Assembly (NCBI RefSeq): GCF_000422885.1
Contig: NZ_AUGX01000014.1
Coordinates: 1 to 64,000 of the forward strand
From: Ottowia thiooxydans DSM 14619
GTDB lineage: Bacteria > Pseudomonadota > Gammaproteobacteria > Burkholderiales > Burkholderiaceae_C
DNA length: 64,000 nt
Direction: 5' to 3'
In this document: positions 45,208-52,536 of the stretch, in pieces
How the letters are laid out: the number at the start of each line of letters is the position of its first letter
Position numbering within the stretch: position 1 is the first letter of the stretch
Notes under the pieces: model-generated
Told to the model about the DNA's origin: nothing
The model's input: only the letters and a program-made list of their open reading frames with translations
Database searches by the model: none
Program-made: the position numbers and the translations under genes

Positions 45208-45866
45208 GCAGCCTCCCGCTGGAGGCGGTCGCGCACGATGTGCGAGAGATCCCAAAGATTGGGAGTTTGGGGCGATGAATAGCCTGAAACGAAGGATTTG
45301 GCTGCGCCGGTTTGTGGATCAAAAACATGCCGCGCCACCGCACCAATGTTGCCGCCGTACACGTGAATGCTGATGGAAACACGGTCATCGTAGACGTTGG
45401 ACACTTGGTGGATATCCCCCGTACGAGGGGACACCATTTCTATGTCACCGGGAGCAAGCGTGGCGGCTGGCCCGTCAACAATCAGTGCGCCCGCAGCGTC
45501 TCGCTTGAAGCTCTGCCCGGTTTCACTGCCTCGAAGCATGCCTATCAGTCCCCACACCATGTGGTCATGCACTGGCGTGCGCTGGCCTGGGCCCCACACG
45601 AAGCTGACCACACTGAAACGTTCCAGTGGATCGCAATGGAGCAGGTGCTGTTGGTAATAGTCTGGATGCGGTACTGCCGCTGACTCAGGCAGCCAAGTGT
45701 CGCTGGAAATCAGCTTGGCCAGCGCCACACGAACGGCTTCCACACGTTCGTGTTCAGGCTGGTCCTGCTCCACGATCCGGGTTGTGGTGGCTATGAATTC
45801 GCGCAGCGGTGCGAGCGATTGGGCCTGCGCCAGCGGATCGATCCGGGGTTCTGTGGAAGTGTTCAT
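45204..45866 (-). CDS. Cupin thiol dioxygenase, 3-mercaptopropionate/cysteine dioxygenase type
   Basis: This 220-residue cupin of the cysteine dioxygenase family uses Fe(II) and O2 to oxidise a thiol to a sulfinate. The iron ligands are visible as H100 and H102 in TPVHDHMVWGL and H153 in TGDIHQVSN. The Ser-x-His-x-Tyr triad of thiol dioxygenases is S166-H168-Y170 in VSISIHVYGG. The segment YYQQHLLHCDPLERFSVV resembles bacterial 3-mercaptopropionate dioxygenases, where a Gln replaces the cysteine-binding Arg. It is 3 bp after the class III CoA-transferase gene and overlaps the next gene by 4 bp. Substrate choice between 3-mercaptopropionate and cysteine is inferred, not shown. Confidence 0.82.
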   Translation of the reverse strand: MNTSTEPRIDPLAQAQSLAPLREFIATTTRIVEQDQPEHERVEAVRVALAKLISSDTWLPESAAVPHPDYYQQHLLHCDPLERFSVVSFVWGPGQRTPVHDHMVWGLIGMLRGSETGQSFKRDAAGALIVDGPAATLAPGDIEMVSPRTGDIHQVSNVYDDRVSISIHVYGGNIGAVARHVFDPQTGAAKSFVSGYSSPQTPNLWDLSHIVRDRLQREAA

Positions 45867-45869
45867 TTC

Positions 45870-47072
45870 TTACCTTTCCATCGCTGTAGTTGTAGTCTCA
45901 TACGCGCTTCGAAGCGCCTCGCCATGTTCATTGAGAGCAGGAGGGCGTGTATTGACTTCAATCACATCGCCGTCAAAGCGCACAGGGCAACCGACGGTAC
46001 GTGTTTGAGTGCCGCCAGGCAAGGTCTGGGGGTGCACCAGTTGCAGGTGTTCGGATTGGGGGTCAGCCAGCGCTTCAGCGAATCCGTTGATAGGGGCTGA
46101 AGGCACGCCCGCCGCAGCAAAGCGGCTGACCCAGTCATTGATGCTGGCGTGCGCAAACTTGATTTCCAACAAGTCTTTCAGTTGCTCTTGATTGGCCGCT
46201 CGCAGGCCCGGTGTGGCAAAGCGTTCGTCTTGCAGCAGCTCCGGTGTGTCCGCGACCTCGCAGACTGAGCGCCAGAGCTTGTTGTTACCCGCAGCAATCG
46301 CGAACCAGCCATCAGCGCATTTGAATGCCTGATACGGGGCATTGCGAGGATGGGCAGAGCCCAGGCGGCGCGGATTGCGGTCTGTGCCGAAATATTCGCT
46401 GGTTTGGAGCGCGCCCACGGCAATGGTGGTGGCGAACATCGGTACGTCTATATGGCAACCCTGGGCGTTTTCGCCGCCACCGCGCAAACGTGCCAAGGCC
46501 GAACTGATCGAAAACGCGGCATAGAGGCCGGCGGTGAAGTCGGCAATGGGCACACCGCATTTCACTGGCGCACCATCAGCTTCGCCCGTCACGCTCATCA
46601 CACCGGCTGCTGCCTGCATGGTCAGATCAAAACCGCCTTCGCCTGAGCGGGGGCCGTCTTGGCCATAGGCCGAGATAGAGCAGTAGATGAGTGTTGGTTT
46701 GTGTTCCTTGAACCAGGACCAGCCCAGGCCCAGGCGCTCCATGGCGCCCGCCCGGTTGTTTTCCACCAGTACATCGGCTTCCATGACCAATCGGCGCGCC
46801 AATTCCAGATCAGATGCTTTCTTCAGATCAAGCGCGATGGAGCGCTTGGAGCGGTTGAGCGAGGCAAAGTTTTCAGAATCACCATTTTTGATAGGTGGCC
46901 ATTGGCGCAGAGTGTCCCCCTCAAGAGGTTCGATCTTGATGACATCTGCGCCGTAATCGGCCAGCAGCATGCCGCAAAAAGGCCCAGCGGCTACTTGGCA
47001 GAATTCGATGACCTTGACACCAGCTAAAGGGCGATCCGAGGTGGGCGTACTGGGGGTAGTTTGAGTTTTCAT
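45870..47072 (-). CDS. Class III (CaiB/BaiF) CoA-transferase
   Basis: This 400-residue protein belongs to family III CoA-transferases, which move CoA between acyl groups. It has the N-terminal block GVKVIEFCQVAAGPFCGMLLADYGADVIKIE, here split in reading as GVKVIEFCQVAAGPFCGM and ADYGADVIKIEPLEGD. Later come SLNRSKRSIALDLKK, the GQDGP region, GGFDLTMQAAAGVMSVTG and GVPIADFTAGLYAAF. It is first in the operon, directly before the thiol dioxygenase. In Variovorax paradoxus, a class III transferase activates 3-sulfinopropionate with succinyl-CoA, so that reaction is the leading hypothesis. Other carboxylate substrates cannot be excluded. Confidence 0.9.
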   Translation of the reverse strand: MKTQTTPSTPTSDRPLAGVKVIEFCQVAAGPFCGMLLADYGADVIKIEPLEGDTLRQWPPIKNGDSENFASLNRSKRSIALDLKKASDLELARRLVMEADVLVENNRAGAMERLGLGWSWFKEHKPTLIYCSISAYGQDGPRSGEGGFDLTMQAAAGVMSVTGEADGAPVKCGVPIADFTAGLYAAFSISSALARLRGGGENAQGCHIDVPMFATTIAVGALQTSEYFGTDRNPRRLGSAHPRNAPYQAFKCADGWFAIAAGNNKLWRSVCEVADTPELLQDERFATPGLRAANQEQLKDLLEIKFAHASINDWVSRFAAAGVPSAPINGFAEALADPQSEHLQLVHPQTLPGGTQTRTVGCPVRFDGDVIEVNTRPPALNEHGEALRSAYETTTTAMER

Positions 47073-47211
47073 GTATTTGCGCAGATGCTACCTAGTTCTA
47101 TATCCTAAATAAATCTTTCTATATATGCGAACAAGCCCGCTGTTCCGAGTTCGTGTGTCCGCTGCCTGAGAAGGAGCCACTTGCACTAGATCGGGCACGG
47201 GAACTTAATAA

Positions 47212-47292
47212 CCGTTCGTCCTGAGCTTGTCGAAGGGCTTAGACCCTTCCCAAGGCGAATGGAATCCAAACTTCATAAGGCCGCATAAATAG
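47212..47292. repeat. REP half-site plus 57-bp dispersed repeat, copy 2
   Basis: CCGTTCGTCCTGAGCTTGTC (from 47212) is a half site of the REP-like family. It runs into GGGCTTAGACCCTTCCCAAG (from 47235) and ends AATAG at 47292. The latter part matches 34208-34264 in the same order and orientation. Confidence 0.65.
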
Positions 47293-47442
47293 CTTGGTGT
47301 TCATGTCGATGCGACCGGCATGTCTGGAGTCATCAGGGTGACTGACGCGCGGATCTTTGCCTGGATGTGAGCGCCACTGCGAGCCGCAGCATTGCGATCA
47401 GTAGAGGTCAGCTTGAAGATGTCTCCTATGATGACTTTTATA

Positions 47443-47459
47443 GTTCCATAAAATAGAAC
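47443..47459. promoter_or_regulatory. Candidate IclR-type operator
   Basis: GTTCCATAAAATAGAAC is a 17-bp palindrome with one mismatched pair besides the centre. It lies between the CoA-transferase operon and the IclR gene and is followed by ATTCTATATAG at 47465. Short TTCTATAT motifs recur just upstream of the operon's first gene. Confidence 0.45.
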
Positions 47460-47857
47460 AGGTATTCTATATAGATGAAAATACTAGCGTTAAGTAGGGA
47501 GTGGTGTCAACCGTGGTGCTACGAACACGAGTCCGTTGCACCAGGAATTTCTTTCTCGATGGAGTAAACATGCCATCGAGTGAGCGGATAAAGCTAGATC
47601 AGAAGTGGCTGGATCTTCGTGGGGGCGCTATTGGCCGCGCTTGCCAACGCCTTTAGCGTGTCTGGGATGCGGATACCGAAATCGCTCGACACGGCGAGAG
47701 AGTGTTTCAGCTACGGGCGCGCGTCGCGGGGGCACCGCACAGGTGTCTTTCCCGCGGGTGGCTGCCCATGAGTGCAGTGAACACGGAGACGAAGCAGTGA
47801 AGAGAAGGCGAGGGTAGGCTGTAACCAGCCTCGCTGATTACTTCAATTAAGAACGTT

Positions 47858-48601
47858 TTAGCTGCGTGCCAATTTGGCAGAAATGGTTTCGGCAGCTAAC
47901 TGAACTTCCGCAGCCAGTCGTTTGATTACGGGCTGCTTGATACGCACAGCGGGCCCCGAAACGCCAATGGCTGCCAGCACGGTGCCTTCGCTGTTCAGAA
48001 TAGGCGAGGCCACACCCCATACGGTCTCGCGCCATTCCCCGCGATTGACCGCGTATCCGGTGCTGCGGATACGTTCAAGTTCCTGGAGGAACTCCTCTGG
48101 CTTGGTAATGGTTTTACCCGTGTGCTGCACCAAACGTTGGGACAGATCTTCAAGATACGACTCTTTCTGCCAGGCGAGGATGGCCTTGCCCGTGGCCACG
48201 CAATGGGCAGGTGCCCGGCCGCCGATTTCTGAGTACGCACGCACCGGCTCCGGGCTGTCGAGCTTGTGGATGTAGACCACTTCGTCGCCGTCGAGCAAGG
48301 AAAGATGCACCGTTTCGCGAGTGGTCTTTAGCAGGTGTTCCATGGCTTCGCGCGCCGCACTCTTGATGGTCAGGCGCGCTTCAAGCGCCGTGCCCAATTC
48401 CCAGAGTTTGAGCGTGGCCCGGTAAGTCCCGCGAGCTTCATTTTTTTGTATATAGCCTAACTCGACCAGCGCCTGCAGCAGCCGGTGCACGTTGCTCTTA
48501 CCGAGATCGAGCGCCACAGCGAGTTCCGTGACGCCCAGAGCCGTTTCGCTGCGGGCGAGATGCTCTAGCAGCTGCAACCCCTTGATAAGTGTGTTGTTCA
48601 T
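47858..48601 (-). CDS. IclR-family transcriptional regulator
   Basis: This 247-residue regulator has an HTH (TLIKGLQLLEHLARSETALG, VTELAVALDLGKSNVHRLLQ) and an IclR effector domain (GGRAPAHCVATGKAILAWQK, GYAVNRGEWRETVWGVASPI). I start it at ATG 48601; the longer frame to 48646 looks non-coding. It lies between the thiol dioxygenase/CoA-transferase operon and the molybdoenzyme gene, all on the minus strand, and may control both. AT-rich TTCT-R-TAT motifs occur upstream of each. Confidence 0.9.
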   Translation of the reverse strand: MNNTLIKGLQLLEHLARSETALGVTELAVALDLGKSNVHRLLQALVELGYIQKNEARGTYRATLKLWELGTALEARLTIKSAAREAMEHLLKTTRETVHLSLLDGDEVVYIHKLDSPEPVRAYSEIGGRAPAHCVATGKAILAWQKESYLEDLSQRLVQHTGKTITKPEEFLQELERIRSTGYAVNRGEWRETVWGVASPILNSEGTVLAAIGVSGPAVRIKQPVIKRLAAEVQLAAETISAKLARS

Positions 48602-48682
48602 TCTTGTTTTCCACTCCTCATCGTCGAGGAGTCTGGATGATAGCAATGCACCTGTGGGAGTTTGGGTGGCGCCACTGGCCGA

Positions 48683-51040
48683 TCAGGCGTTCGGGTTTGG
48701 AGATTCGGCGCCCCCGCTGGATGTGAATTCAGGCAATTCGAAGGCCCGCATCGGGGGCACCTTGCCTTCGAATTTTTCCAGCTGCACCAGACAAGTCTGG
48801 GCAGTGCAGCCTTGAGAGAGGCGCGAGGCCCCGGCATCGCGTGTCAGTGTGTTCGGGTTGCCATGCCGGTCTAGCTCCTCAGGCTGGCCTGGGCGTGCCG
48901 GGTCCCACCAGGCGCCAGTGGACAGCTTCACCACGCCGGGCATGATGCCGTCTGTCACTACCGCACCGGCCAGGCAGGCACCCCGGTCATTGAAGACACG
49001 CACAATGTCGCCGTCTGCGATGCCTCGGGCCAGCGCATCCTGGGTGGAAAGCACGATGGGTTCGCGCCCTTGAATTTTCTTCGACAGGCTGTAGGCGGAA
49101 AAATCCAGTTGGCTGTGCAGCTTGGTCAGCGGTTGGTCTGACAACATGTGCAGCGGATACTCGCTCGCTTTCTCAGAGCCCAGCCACTCGGCAGGCGGAT
49201 ACCAGCGTGCATACCCAGGGCAGTCGTCATAGCCGAACGCGGCCACTTTGTCGTTGAATATTTCGATTCGGCCGCTGGGTGTTTTCAGTGCGTGAGCATC
49301 CGGGTCTTCACGGAAATCCTGAAGCATCACGGGGGGCCGCTTGGGTAGTGGAAAGCGCAGAGCGCCCGCCTGCCAGAACTCGTCGTAATCCACTAAATCA
49401 TGGCCGCGCTGGCGCATTACATCCGCCCAGGAGTCGTACATCTGGCGTAGCCATTGGTCTGAACTACGGCCCTCAGTGAAGGTTTGCTCCGTACCCAGGC
49501 GCCGCGAAATGCCGGCGAAGATGTCGTAGTCATCCCGCGCTTCACCCGGAGGGGTTTCGAATTGGCGCATGGCCACCAGCAGCGGTTCTCGCGAGGAAAA
49601 ACCCAGATCGTTGCGCTCCAGCGTGCTGGTGGCGGGCAGCACGATGTCGGCCATTTTGGAATGGTAGTTCCAGACCTGTTCATGCACGATGATCGTCTCT
49701 GGCTTCTCCCAGGCACGGACTAAGCGGTGCAGATCCTGATGATGGTGGAAGGGGTTGCCGCCAGCCCAGTACACCATCCGAATATCTGGGTAGGTGTGGT
49801 TGGCACCGTTGTAGTCAAATTTTTCGCCAGGATGTAAAAGCAGATCAGCAATGCGGGCGCACGGAATAAATGCGCTGATCGGATTTTTTCCTTGGGAGAA
49901 GGTGGGCCCCGGCAGTTTTTCGAAGGGACTCCCCATGACATTGGCTGGCCCGTAACCTACGCCGAAGCCACCGCCAGGCAGGCCTATCTGCCCCAGCACT
50001 GACGCCAAAGCAATGCCTGCCCAGAAGGGTTGCTCCCCGTGATCTGCGCGCTGTAGTGACCACGCCAGGTTAATGAGGCTACGCTGCGCCGCAAGCTCGC
50101 GCGCCAGGCTTGCAATTCGCGCAGCCGGCATGCCAGAGATCGCAGCGGCCCAGTCAGGTGTCTTGGGCGTTCCATCGGTCTCTCCCAGAACGTAGGGTTT
50201 CCAATTCTCAAAGCCGTGGGTGTACTTGCGCAAAAAATCGTCGTCGTGAAGGCCGTTGACGATCAATTCATAGGAAAGGGCCAGGAGTACGGCGGTGTCT
50301 GTATTGGGGCGGATCGGAATCCATTCAACTGACTCATCCGGCAAGGGCAGGTCGCCACGAACCGGGCCTATATGAACGAAGCGGCATCCATTGGCGGCCA
50401 GCGCCGCCAGGCCACCAGGCGCGTGGTGCGTCATGACACCGCCAGCATTCACCTGAGCGTTCTTGGTGACTACGCCGCCGAATGTGAGAAATACGCGAGT
50501 GTGCTGCGCCAGCACATCCCAGCTGGTGTGCGAATCCTTCAGGTAATCCATCTCTGCCACGATGTGCGGCATCACCACGCGCCCGGCGCCCAGACTGTAG
50601 GAGTCGGTATGTCTCACATACCCACCGGCGGCGTTCAGAAATCGGTGGACCTGGCTCTGAGCATGGTGGAAGCGGCCGGCACTGGCCCAGCCGTAGGAGC
50701 CGCCAAAGATCGCGCTATTGCCGTGCGCCCCTTTGACGCGCTGCACTTCCTCCGCGACCAGATCGAGTGCGGTATCCCAGCTAACTTCTACGAACTTGTC
50801 AGATCCACGGCCGCTTTTTCGGCGATCTTTGAGCCAGCCCTCGCGTACCGCAGGGCGTTTTACGCGCAGGTTTGAGCGGTAGGCGTCCAGCATCGAAAGA
50901 CCAATTTCCGAAGGGAACGGATCTTCCCTCCAGTGATTGAGTGCTGGCTTCTCAAGCTGACGCGTGATCTCGTAGGCCCCCCAGTGGGCAATCGTCAAAT
51001 CGCAATCAATAGTCGGGATCAAAGTTTGAGGCTGATTCAT
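48683..51040 (-). CDS. Molybdopterin oxidoreductase of the DMSO/biotin-sulfoxide reductase type
   Basis: This 785-residue Mo-bisMGD enzyme is similar to BisC/TorZ/DMSO reductases. SYGWASAGRFHHAQSQVHRF and TDSYSLGAGRVVMPHI are typical; the serine at about 149 is the expected Mo ligand. Other blocks are IRPNTDTAVLLALSYELI, WNYHSKMADIVLPATSTLE and a C-terminal DALARGIADGDIVRVFNDRG. There is no Fe-S cysteine cluster motif and no twin-arginine signal, so it should be cytoplasmic like BisC. It likely reduces an S- or N-oxide. Its neighbours are an IclR gene and a thiol dioxygenase operon, which suggests organosulfur metabolism. Confidence 0.88.
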   Translation of the reverse strand: MNQPQTLIPTIDCDLTIAHWGAYEITRQLEKPALNHWREDPFPSEIGLSMLDAYRSNLRVKRPAVREGWLKDRRKSGRGSDKFVEVSWDTALDLVAEEVQRVKGAHGNSAIFGGSYGWASAGRFHHAQSQVHRFLNAAGGYVRHTDSYSLGAGRVVMPHIVAEMDYLKDSHTSWDVLAQHTRVFLTFGGVVTKNAQVNAGGVMTHHAPGGLAALAANGCRFVHIGPVRGDLPLPDESVEWIPIRPNTDTAVLLALSYELIVNGLHDDDFLRKYTHGFENWKPYVLGETDGTPKTPDWAAAISGMPAARIASLARELAAQRSLINLAWSLQRADHGEQPFWAGIALASVLGQIGLPGGGFGVGYGPANVMGSPFEKLPGPTFSQGKNPISAFIPCARIADLLLHPGEKFDYNGANHTYPDIRMVYWAGGNPFHHHQDLHRLVRAWEKPETIIVHEQVWNYHSKMADIVLPATSTLERNDLGFSSREPLLVAMRQFETPPGEARDDYDIFAGISRRLGTEQTFTEGRSSDQWLRQMYDSWADVMRQRGHDLVDYDEFWQAGALRFPLPKRPPVMLQDFREDPDAHALKTPSGRIEIFNDKVAAFGYDDCPGYARWYPPAEWLGSEKASEYPLHMLSDQPLTKLHSQLDFSAYSLSKKIQGREPIVLSTQDALARGIADGDIVRVFNDRGACLAGAVVTDGIMPGVVKLSTGAWWDPARPGQPEELDRHGNPNTLTRDAGASRLSQGCTAQTCLVQLEKFEGKVPPMRAFELPEFTSSGGAESPNPNA

Positions 51041-51251
51041 TTCTTATTCTGTATATTGGAAATCAATTTCTGTATTTCAATATAGTACTTATAGGGATCC
51101 TCTGCAATACCTACCCAGATGCCAGCGCCCGGCATCTACGACGGGTCTTGCAGCGGGTGCCGTTTCTCCCAGACCCTCCCTGGAGCCGGTTGGTTAGGCT
51201 GATGCAGTGCGCCGCCACCAGGCGCAGCAGCGTGATCTCGCTGGGCGCGTT

Positions 51252-52226
51252 TCACAGCGTCCATTCCCCTTCGCCCTCGGTAGTGAAACGTATCTCCATG
51301 GTAGTTGAATGTTGCAAAACAGCTTGCAATCTGAGCCGTAGTGCCGCGTCTAATTCTTCGAACAATGGGGGACCCAGAAAAACGTGGTTTTTGCGTGTGA
51401 GTATGCAGCGATCATCCACGCTCGATTCATTCTTTCGCCAGTTCAGCGCCTTCAAGGCTGGTGCGATGGCCTCCCTGATGCGGCTGTAACCGTGAAGCGT
51501 TAACGTGAGCGTGCCAACTCGTCGTACGTTGGCTTCGGTCACTTGAACCACCGGTTGAGGCCGGGCATAAGAAAATCGTTTCCACGCCAGCGCATATCGA
51601 GTGTGTGTGTCGATCAGGGCTTCGTATTCATCACCTGTCAAGCGACCCTTGGCTAGCGCGAATCCCTGCTTATTGGGGTAGGGGATTTCATATTCGAAAG
51701 CGGGCCGTGCGTAAATTTCACTCACAACGGCTTGGTGCTCAGGTTTGAGCAAGCATGCGTGATCTGCCCACATTGCGGCAACACCGTCCTCAAGTTCACG
51801 ATTCCATTGCCACGGATTTGCCACAGCGCCCAGGAGCTGCTTAAAAATGAAATCGTGCAGATTGGCGGATACATGATCTGCAAAGCCCCCGTTATCGTGC
51901 CAGACAAGTAGTACCGGCCAATCTGCGTCCATTGCCCCGTCCTGGCGACTGTCCAGTTGGAAACAGTAGTAGTCGCCGGCACCTGTGCAGCCAAACGGAA
52001 TAAATCGATGTTCTGGTGCGCAGTCAAACATACCGCCGCGTTCATACAGCCTATGTATAGACGCTTCGATGTCTTCGACCGGAAGTGCCTCGAAGTCCTC
52101 GCCCCATTCTAGAAAGTGCGATGAGGATTCGTTCAACAGACCCTGCGTGCAGAGCCTGTAGTAGAGCTCCGGGTAGCGAAAATGGTGGCGCGCTTCTATT
52201 GCGTGCAGCATCGTCAAGTTATGCAT
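51252..52226 (-). CDS. SMI1/KNR4 (SUKH)-like protein
   Basis: This 324-residue soluble protein has a central segment that looks like a SUKH/SMI1-KNR4 domain: HRFIPFGCTGAGDYYCFQLD, then WPVLLVWHDNGGFADHVSAN and LHDFIFKQLLG. The C-terminal third, with RPQPVVQVTEANVRRVGTLT, is not recognised. SUKH proteins are often immunity factors against polymorphic toxins, but no toxin gene is adjacent. It is the first of three SUKH-like genes in the last 13 kb. The start is uncertain between 52226 and an in-frame ATG five codons later. Confidence 0.65.
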   Translation of the reverse strand: MHNLTMLHAIEARHHFRYPELYYRLCTQGLLNESSSHFLEWGEDFEALPVEDIEASIHRLYERGGMFDCAPEHRFIPFGCTGAGDYYCFQLDSRQDGAMDADWPVLLVWHDNGGFADHVSANLHDFIFKQLLGAVANPWQWNRELEDGVAAMWADHACLLKPEHQAVVSEIYARPAFEYEIPYPNKQGFALAKGRLTGDEYEALIDTHTRYALAWKRFSYARPQPVVQVTEANVRRVGTLTLTLHGYSRIREAIAPALKALNWRKNESSVDDRCILTRKNHVFLGPPLFEELDAALRLRLQAVLQHSTTMEIRFTTEGEGEWTL

Positions 52227-52261
52227 GATGGGCGCTCAAAAATCTACTCGTGACAATGGTG

Positions 52262-52339
52262 CATAGGTATCTACACACCTCTTCCCGTGCCATCCGGGGA
52301 TGACGAAGCGGAGAACCGGGAGATGTATAGATACCTATG
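52262..52339. repeat. 78-bp long hairpin between SUKH-like gene and pbpC
   Basis: CATAGGTATCTACACA (52262-52277) pairs with TGTATAGATACCTATG (52324-52339), with one mismatch in 16. The loop carries a second stem, CTCTTCCCG with CCGGGAG. The rest of this gap (52227-52536) has no convincing gene, only GGCCGG-rich sequence near 52420-52470. It may be a small fold-back element or the joint 3' structure of pbpC. Confidence 0.6.
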
Positions 52340-52536
52340 TGCGTGGGGGGAAAGGGGGAGAAGATTGCATGGGGGTTCCATACGCCGGCAAACAAAGGCG
52401 CCATCTCCCGAAGCAAAAAGCCGGCCCGGAAGATCACGGCCCCGGCAATGCCGGCGGCGGTTTGCTCCTTGCCTGACTCTGATTTCGACAGATTTGTATC
52501 TTCAGCGAACGTCCAACTCACGACACTAGACTTTTC

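Larger units (their letters stand above)
47073..47857. other. Intergenic region between CoA-transferase operon and IclR gene
   Basis: These 785 bp hold several TTCTATAT-type motifs close to the CoA-transferase start (47097, 47120) and further up (47465). They also hold a dyad at 47443-47459 and repeat copies at 47212-47292. From about 47570 to 47820 the sequence is GC-rich and gene-like in composition, but no frame has recognisable domains. It might be a decayed gene. Confidence 0.5.

Noticed and set aside
47605-47817. 70-codon plus-strand frame between the CoA-transferase and IclR genes
   Set aside because: No ribosome site, no recognisable domain and unusual Arg/Gly-rich composition of a chance GC-rich frame.
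52219-52521. 100-codon minus-strand frame between the SUKH-like gene and pbpC
   Set aside because: It runs through the long hairpin and its product has no family character.
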